From Bacteroidota bacterium (GTDB lineage: Bacteria > Bacteroidota > Bacteroidia > NS11-12g > UBA9320): a stretch of 36,334 nucleotides of DNA. The notes under the pieces are model-generated. The model saw nothing but the letters and a program-made list of their open reading frames with translations. It made no database searches and had not been told where the DNA came from. Below are positions 9,001-15,280 of the stretch, piece after piece (position 1 is the first letter of the stretch; each line of letters begins with the position of its first letter). The DNA lies in assembly GCA_018700895.1 (NCBI GenBank), contig JABIUV010000030.1, positions 1 to 36,334 on the forward strand. The letters run 5' to 3'. A program made the position numbers and the translations under genes.

Positions 9001-9771
9001 AGGTTTATGTTCTCTGCCCAGTTCTTTCCGCAGTGCTAAGTACCGATTGAATATCTCTTCTATTTTGTTGGCTAAATCACCCTCAAAAGTGATGTCTTTT
9101 AGCTTTGTGAAGAAGGTAGTATGCCTACAGTGATCACTCCAGTAGGTGTCTAGCACCTTGAGTTCTGTTTCTGTAGGATTTCTTTTTTCTGTTTTAAAGT
9201 AGTCTTGCGTGAATTTAAGGTCTGCTAGGTCAAATGAGAAACTCCACTCCTTATGCAAGGCAGCTAATCCTGCCTCATCCAAATCTATAAAACCATCTAC
9301 AGTTGGCACATCTTCGGGTTGAGGAATGCTTGGTTTTACCAGTACATCTAAATCTTTTTCTTGCGAATCTACCGAGTTGATCAAGTAGTTTTTAATGTCC
9401 GCAAGAATGCCGTCATTTACCTTGTCAAACACAAAAAGCTTACCTGTACGAATCATTGGTTTGTTTCCTGTTACCAATTGAATGGCCTGCTCAGCGGAAT
9501 CAGCACGCTGGTCATATTGCCCTGGCAAATACTCTGTAGCAAAGCTCGAAAGTGCAGCATCCGCAGGATTTTGGGCATGCGAAATATCAGCAACCGAGTC
9601 AAGAAGTACATTGAGCAATTTGTCCCAAGACGAATCTTCGGCATCAAATACGTCGTACACCACATACTGCTTTAGACTGGTGAGTGGCGTAAACTCCTGA
9701 AGCTCAGCAAGTACTTTTTGCGAAGCTACATCAAACTCAGATTTCTTTTCTACGAAAATTCTTTGATTCAT
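6079..9771 (-). CDS. purL: phosphoribosylformylglycinamidine synthase (single-chain PurL)
   Basis: A 1230-residue large-type PurL, which makes FGAM from FGAR with ATP and glutamine in de novo purine synthesis. Visible parts: N-terminal PurS-like region, the linker/first synthetase half (DTYWSDHCRHTTFFTKL, LLFKNETHNHPTEIEPFGGA, GDRVIMVGGKTGRDGVGGAS), second synthetase half (AAIGGKDSMSGTFE), and a C-terminal glutaminase domain with IFPGTNCEYETEHV, IPGGFSAGDEPDG, the nucleophile Cys in LVLGICNGFQAL, PFSHGEGRF and GHPERF. Length is normal for Bacteroidota. Odd feature: the linker before the glutaminase domain (about residues 943-965) contains DRPRLEPWSKDSKIEPWSKN, encoded by a palindromic repeat (6889-6943). 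A TACATTTG element (complement of 9794-9801) lies 22 nt upstream of the ATG. Confidence 0.97.
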   Translation of the reverse strand: MNQRIFVEKKSEFDVASQKVLAELQEFTPLTSLKQYVVYDVFDAEDSSWDKLLNVLLDSVADISHAQNPADAALSSFATEYLPGQYDQRADSAEQAIQLVTGNKPMIRTGKLFVFDKVNDGILADIKNYLINSVDSQEKDLDVLVKPSIPQPEDVPTVDGFIDLDEAGLAALHKEWSFSFDLADLKFTQDYFKTEKRNPTETELKVLDTYWSDHCRHTTFFTKLKDITFEGDLANKIEEIFNRYLALRKELGREHKPISLMDIGTIAAKYLRANGKLDDLVITDEINACTIEIEVDVEGEKQEWYLLFKNETHNHPTEIEPFGGASTCVGGAIRDPLSGRAFVYQAMRVTGSADPREAIADTLEGKLPQKKITKTAAKGYSSYGNQIGLATSHIAEVYDQGYKAKRMEVGYVAGAVPKDWVRREAPATGDRVIMVGGKTGRDGVGGASGSSKVQDETSINTLSAEVQKGDAVEERKIQRLFRKPEVTRLIKKCNDFGAGGVSVAIGEIADSLNINLDKLPTKYAGLNGTELAISESQERMAVVVEAKDVEAFIAHASQENLLAVEVAEVTDSGRMQIFWRGEMIVDLDRVFLDTAGTQKSMTAKVVSESHAKTQALTPLTAEQFTKELSGLNVTSQKGLIENFDSHVGRTTVLMPLGGKYLKTPALASVNTIPVLNKSTTTCAISSWGFSTTIANENPFLMGAYSVVESLANLVASGGNHKNARLSFQEYFERLGADAEKWGKPLQALLGALEAQLEFETAAIGGKDSMSGTFENISVPPTLISFACAVGDSSHIISPEIKAVGNYLYLANHQPTASGTPDYDQLNKVYADVHQHIKDGNIVSAQTIKEGGLAAAVFKMMVGNGIGANINYGLDCFASQIGSLILESTTELEGYELLGKTEGDSLTINGEQFDTAELLAAWEGTLESIFPSKSKKSGSSQLEDRPRLEPWSKDSKIEPWSKNSVNKPRVFIPIFPGTNCEYETEHVFVDAGADVHTALFRNYSEEAIAESISAFVTELNAANILMIPGGFSAGDEPDGSAKYIVSVLKNPLVKEAVHGLIARSGLVLGICNGFQALVKSGLLPYGEIRDLDETSATMTFNSIGRHISQTAHVEVISDKSPWLRGMKGKKYIVPFSHGEGRFYAKDAMLKELAANGQIATQYIDFEGNVALDMPYNPNGSVHGIEGITDATGQIYGRMGHPERFREGLMKNIPEMEFMDIFRNGVEWFKEI
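6889..6943. repeat. palindromic repeat inserted in frame inside purL
   Basis: On the plus strand CTTAGACCACGGTTCTA occurs at 6889-6905 and again at 6917-6932 (as TTAGACCACGGTTCTA). The second copy is the left half of a palindrome at 6918-6943 with arms TAGACCACGGTT and AACCGTGGTCTA and a 2-nt loop. It codes, on the minus strand, for a repeated EPWSK peptide in the linker ahead of the glutaminase domain. It resembles extragenic REP hairpins, but sits inside an essential gene without breaking it. Confidence 0.85.
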
Positions 9772-9793
9772 GCTCGTTGGGTAAAATGATTAG

Positions 9794-9801
9794 CAAATGT
9801 A
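9794..9801 (-). promoter_or_regulatory. -7 element of purL
   Basis: The complement reads TACATTTG, an exact TAnnTTTG match, 22 nt before the purL ATG. The short leader leaves no room for a purine riboswitch. Confidence 0.55.
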
Positions 9802-9904
9802 AACGCTACAAGTAAGTGGCGTATATGGATTGGTGAATTGTTGAGAAAAGGTTTAAACAGAAAATTTACACACTAAGTGAAGCTACCACGAGTAAAAATA
9901 TAAA

Positions 9905-9978
9905 CCATTAAGATGTTAAGAAGAAGTAAGGCTAACGCAAGGCAATTACTCTAAATTCACTTAATGCCTTAATAGTGG
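9905..9978. repeat. imperfect inverted repeat
   Basis: CCATTAAGATGTTAAG at 9905-9920 faces CTTAATGCCTTAATAGTGG at 9960-9978, pairing with a few mismatches and a 2-nt bulge around a 39-nt loop. It looks like a worn copy of an AT-rich dispersed repeat. Confidence 0.4.
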
Positions 9979-10229
9979 AAATAGGGTTTATTATTTTTTT
10001 AATTTCAGTTCTACGTATTTAGACTTAAACCAGAAGCATAGAATATCTCATCACAAATGCCCTCTTTTATAAATTGCTACGCTCCGAGACCTCTAAAATT
10101 GGCAAAATAAAAAAGGTCAGCCCATTATGAATAAAACAGACAGTCCTGAAGCAGAAAACTAAGCGGAGCCATTGACCGAGGAAAAACAATAGAAACAGTT
10201 TGTTATTTCTTTTTCCGGGTTTCTTGCTA

Positions 10230-10236
10230 TACTTTG
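10230..10236 (+). promoter_or_regulatory. -7-like element of the TPR lipoprotein
   Basis: TACTTTG ends 9 nt before the ATG at 10246. It lacks one spacer base relative to TAnnTTTG but is the same form as the HU gene element at 13776. The leader would be almost absent. Confidence 0.4.
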
Positions 10237-10245
10237 TAGCCAACA

Positions 10246-11097
10246 ATGATGATAAATAAAGTTTTGAGTATGGTTGCCGCAGGGATAATGGTACTCACCA
10301 GCTGCTCAATAAACCAAGAGCATAAAGATGATAAGAGTACTCCTGAAGCAACCAGTGAAGTCTCTCCCAAAGAAATGCTCAAGCAAGCGTATCAACTTTT
10401 TAAAGAAGGAGACGATGCAGCGTCTATAGCATTGGCAAATAAAGTATTGGCCATAGGCCGAGAAACGAATAACGATACGCTAGTAGGTAGAGCTCTAACC
10501 TCGCTATGTCGCAATGCACAACGGAGTTTGGATACGACTCGCCTTGCAGACCTAAGTGCAGACTTAAGCCAACTGGCAGCGACTTCTGAAGATAAACGAT
10601 GGATCATGTACCGTGCACATATGAATGCTGAAATGTGGAGACTTATTGGCAATATGGACCGAGCTGAGTCTTATTATAATGAGAGTATGGAGATCAGTTA
10701 CAAAATAGGTGCCATGGGCATGTACACCATAGACCACTTCAACAAATCATTCGTTGCTATCGCCAAAGGTGATTATGAATCTGCTAACGCCTTGATAAAG
10801 AAGTACTACGCCTTGCGAGTAGAAGCTGATCCAGAGGCTGAAGATGCCTATGGGCTCATCGCGTTGGCCTATCTGCTAGAGCAACAAGGCGATTACCGCG
10901 GAGCTCACGAAGTTGCAACGGTGACTAGGAGACTGTTCAAAGAACAAAACCTATTCCCTGAGCCACCAGATGAAAAGCCGCTACTGGCTGTAGAAGCTAA
11001 GATAAAAGAGATGGTAGATGTTTCTGTGCAAGAAAAGATAGGAGCAGCTTCTGCCGGTCAGACGGTAAGTCGACTTTTAGATAAATATCTTAGATAG
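10246..11097 (+). CDS. TPR-repeat lipoprotein
   Basis: A 283-residue exported protein: signal peptide with lipobox VLTSC (Cys20), a charged spacer (NQEHKDDKSTPEATSEVSPK), then a helical domain built of TPR-like pairs (KEMLKQAYQLFKEGDDAASI; NMDRAESYYNESMEISYKIG; KGDYESANALIKKYYALRVE; EQQGDYRGAHEVATVTRRLF). The Ala/Gly/Tyr spacing fits degenerate tetratricopeptide repeats. Such lipoproteins act as scaffolds at the outer membrane; the partner is unknown. The FAD oxidoreductase starts 36 nt downstream on the same strand, so they are probably cotranscribed, which does not by itself suggest a shared function. Confidence 0.75.
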   Translation: MMINKVLSMVAAGIMVLTSCSINQEHKDDKSTPEATSEVSPKEMLKQAYQLFKEGDDAASIALANKVLAIGRETNNDTLVGRALTSLCRNAQRSLDTTRLADLSADLSQLAATSEDKRWIMYRAHMNAEMWRLIGNMDRAESYYNESMEISYKIGAMGMYTIDHFNKSFVAIAKGDYESANALIKKYYALRVEADPEAEDAYGLIALAYLLEQQGDYRGAHEVATVTRRLFKEQNLFPEPPDEKPLLAVEAKIKEMVDVSVQEKIGAASAGQTVSRLLDKYLR

Positions 11098-11133
11098 AAG
11101 GTTCTACATTATCAGAGGTTAGACTAAAATACA

Positions 11134-12264
11134 ATGAACTATTCCTATTGGGAAACCGAACATTTACTAGCTGAGATAGACTACCTCATCGTAGGAATGG
11201 GATTAGTAGGTCTGCAGACCGCAGTAGCACTCAAAGAAAAAGAACCAAAAGCACACGTGGTAGTGATAGACCGACATGCTTGGGGACTGGGAGCGAGCAC
11301 ACGCAATGCAGGTTTTGGGTGTTTTGCCAATGTAAGTGAAATACTAGACGACCTTAAAACGGACACCCCCGAAAATGTGTATCAAACCATCCAAAAACGC
11401 TACCATGGGCTTCATAAGCTTAGAAACAAATTTGGAGACCAAGCCATAGACTACGTGGCAAAAGGGTCTTGTGAAATTTTTACCAAACAAAATCGGGACG
11501 ACCTCTCTGCAGCCATCGATAGCATACAAGCTATCAATACCATTCTGCACAGCGAATTGGGCCTAGAGAGAACCTTTACCTATACAAGCAACAATCCGTT
11601 GCCAAATGCTATTGGTGCGATTCGCAATAGCTACGAAGGGCAGCTAAACACTGGCAAACTTTATAAAAGCATTTACTCTTTCGGACAACAATTAGGGATA
11701 AAACTCTATGGTGGAATAGAAGTAAAAGCGTGGGAAAAGGCCGACAAAGTAGCAGTTCAAACTGCAGACGGATTAACAATCAAAACCAATAATTTAATTA
11801 TCTGTACCAATGCTTTTGCTTCGCAATTATTAGATGAGGACATCGCCCCATGCAGAGGACAAGTAATCGTATCAGAACCGCTAGAACAATTGCCTTGCGA
11901 GGGACTGTATATGTACAACCAAGGGTACTACTACTGGCGAGATATCGACAATCGAATTTTGCTAGGCGGAGCTAGAAATATGGATATAAAAGGTGAAACT
12001 TCTTATGAAATAAACTCCAACGACACAATCATTTCAGAGCTCAAACGCTTTATGATGGAAGAAATATTTGGCAAAGACGTCCAGACAGCTATCGGAATAG
12101 ACCACCAATGGAGTGGTATAATGGGAATGGGTAAGGACCACGCCAAAGCACCTCTTGTAAAACGTGTAGAGCCTAACGTTTACCTTGCGGCTAGACTAGG
12201 TGGTATGGGTGTAGCTCTAAGTGCTACAGTGGCAGAAGATGTCGTCACGCTGATGCATTCATAA
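11134..12264 (+). CDS. FAD-dependent oxidoreductase, D-amino-acid/glycine oxidase (DAO) type
   Basis: A 376-residue soluble flavoprotein. The N-terminus has the dinucleotide-binding fold YLIVGMGLVGLQTAVALKEK followed by VVVIDRHAWGLGASTRNAGF, where GASTRNAG is the typical FAD-contact motif of the DAO superfamily. The substrate-domain strand IAPCRGQVIVSEPL and the C-terminal FAD loop HQWSGIMGMGKD and LAARLGGMGVALSATVAEDV agree. Such enzymes oxidise amines or amino acids to imines; the substrate cannot be chosen (gamma-glutamylputrescine oxidase-like enzymes share the NAGF variant). It is the second gene after the TPR lipoprotein and is closed by the terminator at 12299-12330. Confidence 0.85.
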   Translation: MNYSYWETEHLLAEIDYLIVGMGLVGLQTAVALKEKEPKAHVVVIDRHAWGLGASTRNAGFGCFANVSEILDDLKTDTPENVYQTIQKRYHGLHKLRNKFGDQAIDYVAKGSCEIFTKQNRDDLSAAIDSIQAINTILHSELGLERTFTYTSNNPLPNAIGAIRNSYEGQLNTGKLYKSIYSFGQQLGIKLYGGIEVKAWEKADKVAVQTADGLTIKTNNLIICTNAFASQLLDEDIAPCRGQVIVSEPLEQLPCEGLYMYNQGYYYWRDIDNRILLGGARNMDIKGETSYEINSNDTIISELKRFMMEEIFGKDVQTAIGIDHQWSGIMGMGKDHAKAPLVKRVEPNVYLAARLGGMGVALSATVAEDVVTLMHS

Positions 12265-12298
12265 AAGACAAACCATTCATGCGAGTATGGGTATACAA

Positions 12299-12330
12299 AA
12301 AAGACGCACCTCAATTGAAGTGCGTCTTTT
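12299..12330. terminator. bidirectional rho-independent terminator
   Basis: Arms AAAAGACGCAC (12299-12309) and GTGCGTCTTTT (12320-12330) around a 10-nt loop CTCAATTGAA, with A-tract before and T-tract after. It sits between the converging FAD oxidoreductase and acyl-CoA dehydrogenase genes and can serve both. Confidence 0.88.
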
Positions 12331-12387
12331 GATTGACTTAGAATCTAATTCTAATGCTTAATGGGGGTTCATTTAGCTATTAGCCAA

Positions 12388-13530
12388 TTATCCTTTTAAA
12401 ATATTACGTGAAATCACAATACGCTGTACCTCACTTGTTCCCTCGTATATCTGTGTGATTTTAGCATCTCGCATCATACGCTCTACATGGTACTCTTTTA
12501 CAAATCCATACCCACCGTGTATCTGCACTGCTTCGGTAGCAACCCACATGGCAGTCTCAGATGCATATAATTTGGCCATACACGCCGCTTGAAGAAAATC
12601 TTCACCTGCATCTTTTAGTGCCGCTGCTTTCAAACAGAACAGTCTAGAGGCCTCTATACGCGTTGCCATATCTGCCAATTTGAATTGGATGATCTGGTGG
12701 TTCATTATCTCCGTACCAAATGCTTTACGCTCCTTGGCATATTGTAACGATCGCTCATAAGCCCCACTAGCTATTCCCAATGCCTGAGCAGCTATCCCAA
12801 TACGACCACCACTAAGCACCCGCATCGCAAACTTGAAACCAAATCCATCTTCTCCTATCCTATTGGCCTTAGGCACCTTCACATCCTGAAACATCAGTGA
12901 GTGAGTGTCAGAACCTCTAATACCCAGTTTATCTTCTTTTTTACCTACCACAAAACCTTCCATATCCGAAGTTACAATGAGGCAGTTTATCCCTCTATGT
13001 TCTTTGTCTACATCGGTTTGAGCCATTACAAGGAAGGTATCACCCGTTTGTCCATTGGTAATCCAGTTTTTGGTGCCATTTAGTAGGTAGTGGTCTCCCA
13101 TATCTACGGCAGTAGTTTTCTGACTCGTAGCATCACTGCCCGCTTCTGGCTCACTTAGGCAAAAACCACCGTGTATCTTTCCGCTTGCTAATGGTCTTAG
13201 GAACTTTTCTTTTTGCTCCTCAGTACCATATTTTTCTAAGCCCCAGCACACCAAAGAGTTGTTTACGCTCATCACGACACTCGCACTAGCATCTACCTTA
13301 CTTATTTCTTCCATAGCAAGCACGTAGCTAATGGTATCCATTCCGCTTCCGCCGTACTTAGGGTCTACCATCATTCCCATCATACCAAGTTCTCCTAATT
13401 TCTTTATTTGCTCGGCAGGAAACCGTTGTTCATTATCACGGTCTATTACTCCAGGTAGCAATTCTGTCTCTGCAAAATCGCGTGCAGCCTGTTGTATCAT
13501 CAAGTGTTCTTCGGAAAGTTGGAAATTCAT
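12388..13530 (-). CDS. acyl-CoA dehydrogenase (short/branched-chain type)
   Basis: A 380-residue flavoenzyme that introduces the alpha-beta double bond in acyl-CoA and passes electrons to ETF. Signature stretches: GGFCLSEPEAGSDATSQKTT, YLLNGTKNWITNGQTGDTFL, LGIRGSDTHSLMFQDVKVPK, ALGIASGAYERSLQYAKERK, FG then IMNHQIIQFKLADM, and IHGGYGFVKEYHVERMMRDA. The catalytic base is expected at Glu363 in IYEGTSEVQ. Length and the YEGT position fit butyryl-CoA/isovaleryl-CoA-like members; the chain-length preference cannot be read. It stands alone rather than in the fad operon. A TACCTTTG element (complement of 13551-13558) lies 20 nt upstream of the ATG. Confidence 0.93.
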   Translation of the reverse strand: MNFQLSEEHLMIQQAARDFAETELLPGVIDRDNEQRFPAEQIKKLGELGMMGMMVDPKYGGSGMDTISYVLAMEEISKVDASASVVMSVNNSLVCWGLEKYGTEEQKEKFLRPLASGKIHGGFCLSEPEAGSDATSQKTTAVDMGDHYLLNGTKNWITNGQTGDTFLVMAQTDVDKEHRGINCLIVTSDMEGFVVGKKEDKLGIRGSDTHSLMFQDVKVPKANRIGEDGFGFKFAMRVLSGGRIGIAAQALGIASGAYERSLQYAKERKAFGTEIMNHQIIQFKLADMATRIEASRLFCLKAAALKDAGEDFLQAACMAKLYASETAMWVATEAVQIHGGYGFVKEYHVERMMRDAKITQIYEGTSEVQRIVISRNILKG

Positions 13531-13550
13531 ATGCGTAAAAAATATTTGGT

Positions 13551-13558
13551 CAAAGGTA
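13551..13558 (-). promoter_or_regulatory. -7 element of the acyl-CoA dehydrogenase
   Basis: The complement reads TACCTTTG, an exact TAnnTTTG match 20 nt before the ATG. No TTG at the expected upstream distance. Confidence 0.5.
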
Positions 13559-13659
13559 AAACAATAGGCACCTAAACTCGGCGGAGAACAAAGCCTGAAC
13601 GCTTGTTTAGAATGGGCTTAAAATAGAAATACGCGTTTTTAGAGTGAAACTAAATAGTA

Positions 13660-13700
13660 AATCGCTCATAATGCAGCACCTATGGGAGGTATGAGCGATT
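13660..13700. repeat. hairpin between divergent acyl-CoA dehydrogenase and HU genes
   Basis: AATCGCTCAT (13660-13669) pairs perfectly with ATGAGCGATT (13691-13700); inside it ACCT (13678-13681) can pair with AGGT (13687-13690), leaving an 8-nt bulge on one side. No T-tract follows, so it is not an ordinary terminator. Confidence 0.6.
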
Positions 13701-13754
13701 ACCCTCGTTGATAACATCTTAATTACTTTTGGGCAAAAGTAGCTTCAAAACCCT

Positions 13755-13782
13755 TTGTATTCGGGCTTTTGACCCTACTTTG
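13755..13782 (+). promoter_or_regulatory. promoter of the HU gene
   Basis: TTG at 13755-13757, an 18-nt spacer, then TACTTTG at 13776-13782, ending only 8 nt before the ATG. The transcript would be nearly leaderless, in keeping with the lack of a Shine-Dalgarno sequence. Confidence 0.6.
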
Positions 13783-13790
13783 CGAACGTT

Positions 13791-14090
13791 ATGAACAAAA
13801 CAGAATTAATAAACGCAATCAGCAACCAAGCTGGTTTGACAAAAGAAAGTGCAAAAGCAGCTTTAGAAGCAACAATAGGTTCTATACAAGGTGCAGTAGA
13901 AAAAGGTGAGAAAGTATCAATCCCAGGATTTGCTACTTGGTCAGCGACTTATCGTCCGGCTAGAGAAGGTAGAAACCCATCCACTGGTAAAACTATCAAG
14001 ATAGAAGATAGAGTTGCAGTGAAATTCAAAGCGGGCAAAACGTTTGCTGACGCAGTAAACAACCCAGCGTTGAAAAAGCAAATGAAGTAA
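13791..14090 (+). CDS. hup: HU-family DNA-binding protein
   Basis: A 99-residue nucleoid protein of the HU/IHF family. The N-terminal helices (MNKTELINAISNQAGLTKES) form the dimer core, VSIPGFATWSATYRPAREGR contains the turn into the DNA-binding arm, and NPSTGKTIKIEDRVAVKFKA matches the arm and return strand, where Pro after the arm tip normally intercalates DNA. The Lys-rich C-terminus (KKQMK) extends the usual 90 residues a little. It is monocistronic, with a strong promoter and the terminator at 14112-14147, as expected for an abundant protein. Confidence 0.95.
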   Translation: MNKTELINAISNQAGLTKESAKAALEATIGSIQGAVEKGEKVSIPGFATWSATYRPAREGRNPSTGKTIKIEDRVAVKFKAGKTFADAVNNPALKKQMK

Positions 14091-14111
14091 TCATCATTTA
14101 AAATTTAAGGT

Positions 14112-14147
14112 AAATGCTCACGCCACTTGGTGTGAGCATTTTTTTTG
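14112..14147 (+). terminator. rho-independent terminator of hup
   Basis: AATGCTCAC (14113-14121) pairs with GTGAGCATT (14132-14140), the stem continuing inward through CCA/TGG, followed by a run of eight T. It lies 22 nt after the HU stop. Confidence 0.92.
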
Positions 14148-14222
14148 TCTCAGACTCAACATTTGCGTGCGAACTATCTAGGTAAACTAAACCCTACCGC
14201 ATTGGATTCGCTGGACAAAACA

Positions 14223-14903
14223 CTAAATTTTAAAACCAATTCCAAACCTCAACTCCCACATTTTTGGGAATAGACTCACCTGTCTCTCCTTCGTTACTCG
14301 ATCACTAACACCTAATGCCAGATTTTCTATCCGTGATACCACCGAAGTAAAATCAACAACATTCACCACCGTATTTAAATCTAAGAACCACTGGTCATTT
14401 AGGTTATAAGCTACCCTTGGAACTAAGGCAATGGTGGTAGCATAAACCGATTCTCGCGTAGGAAACGAATTAGAAATGACGGGATTTACAGCCACTACAG
14501 ATACTCGTGGAGACACCGCTCCACCTATTCTCAAACTAAAATTATTCTCCTTTTTCAAAACGGGAAGGTTCCCTATAAACTCATAACGCAGACCAAAATC
14601 CATGGTGTTTGTAACAGCTCCTGCCACGGGTAAAGATCCATTACTTGTTTCTACAGTGCTTACCTCATCATTCCGATTGAAGGTGAAATGGGTAAGTGCT
14701 ATTTCCTGAGTGTATGCGTTATTAGAGTACCAACTAAGAGCGGGGGACAAGCTCAGATTGGACCTAACCGTGCTATCAGTCACCGTGCCACTTACGCGAG
14801 AGGATTCTGCGTGTGTGAATTGACTGTATAATTTAAGCGAGACGTTGGTTTGGGCTTGTACACAGCTGGCAAAGCAAAGAAGTGGTACGATGAGATATTT
14901 CAT
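14223..14903 (-). CDS. outer-membrane beta-barrel protein, unknown family
   Basis: A 226-residue exported protein with a signal peptide ending CVQAQ. The mature part alternates hydrophobic and polar residues in strand-length segments (SNLSLSPALSWYSNNAYTQE, NTMDFGLRYEFIG, FSLRIGGAVSPRVSVVAVNP) and ends in an aromatic-rich strand WELRFGIGFKI, as expected for a barrel of about 10-12 strands. Small barrels of this type are common in the Bacteroidota outer membrane; no specific role can be given. It has its own spacer on both sides; the upstream 377 nt are filled with repeats rather than a clear promoter. Confidence 0.6.
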   Translation of the reverse strand: MKYLIVPLLCFASCVQAQTNVSLKLYSQFTHAESSRVSGTVTDSTVRSNLSLSPALSWYSNNAYTQEIALTHFTFNRNDEVSTVETSNGSLPVAGAVTNTMDFGLRYEFIGNLPVLKKENNFSLRIGGAVSPRVSVVAVNPVISNSFPTRESVYATTIALVPRVAYNLNDQWFLDLNTVVNVVDFTSVVSRIENLALGVSDRVTKERQVSLFPKMWELRFGIGFKI

Positions 14904-14962
14904 GATGAACTAATAACGTGGCACATCTGCAAGATAGTATTGGAGAAGCTAACGGACAGTTA

Positions 14963-15123
14963 GGCTAAAGCCAAGATACACTCCTACAACATTTCGGCGG
15001 GCTAAAGCCCACAGAAATGGATTCTGTACATTCCCTATTCACTTTTTCTGTGCTTTAGCTCCGACCAAAAAGTGCTTTAGCTCCGAACAAAAGTGCTGAG
15101 CTACCGATGGCTTTAGCCTCGAC
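14963..15123. repeat. cluster of short palindromic GCTAAAGC repeats
   Basis: GGCTAAAGCC at 14963-14972, GGGCTAAAGCCC at 14999-15010, then TGCTTTAGCTCCGA twice (from 15051 and 15073), a diverged GTGCTGAGCTACCGA (from 15093) and GGCTTTAGCC (15109-15118). The copies with CTCCGAxCAAAA form a short tandem of about 22 nt. They look like worn REP-like hairpins of a family different from that at 4806-5659. Confidence 0.7.
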
Positions 15124-15146
15124 TTAAAAAATCGCTTATAAAAAAA

Positions 15147-15166
15147 GGCGAGTATCCCGACTCGCC
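15147..15166 (-). terminator. rho-independent terminator of the fad operon
   Basis: Stem GGCGAGT (15147-15153) with ACTCGCC (15160-15166), 6-nt loop. On the minus strand the stem is followed by a run of T, 115 nt after the fadE stop. Confidence 0.8.
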
Positions 15167-15280
15167 CTTTTTGTTATTATCATGTGAATTTAAATGAAGC
15201 CGTTCATCCTTCGGTACAAATCATAGTTCAACTATATTTTACTATAATTCACTCAGAATGACAAGCTGCCACTTACTAAG

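Larger units (their letters stand above)
9772..10245. other. 474-nt spacer between divergent purL and TPR lipoprotein
   Basis: Holds the purL -7 element near its left end, an imperfect inverted repeat (9905-9978) and a -7-like element for the right-hand gene. The middle (about 9985-10200) is AT-rich with no convincing frame; an 11-codon ATG frame at 10126 is too short to claim. Confidence 0.6.
14904..15280. other. repeat-rich spacer between barrel gene and fadE
   Basis: Contains the GGCTAAAGCC/GCTTTAGCTCCGA repeat cluster (14963-15123), the fadE terminator (15147-15166) and, from about 15180, AT-rich sequence with ATAGTTCAACTATATTTTAC and a short CACTCAGAATGACAA stretch, with no frame I can support. 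Confidence 0.6.

Noticed and set aside
10126-10161. Tiny ATG frame in the purL / TPR lipoprotein spacer
   Set aside because: Eleven codons, no promoter and no conservation evidence.
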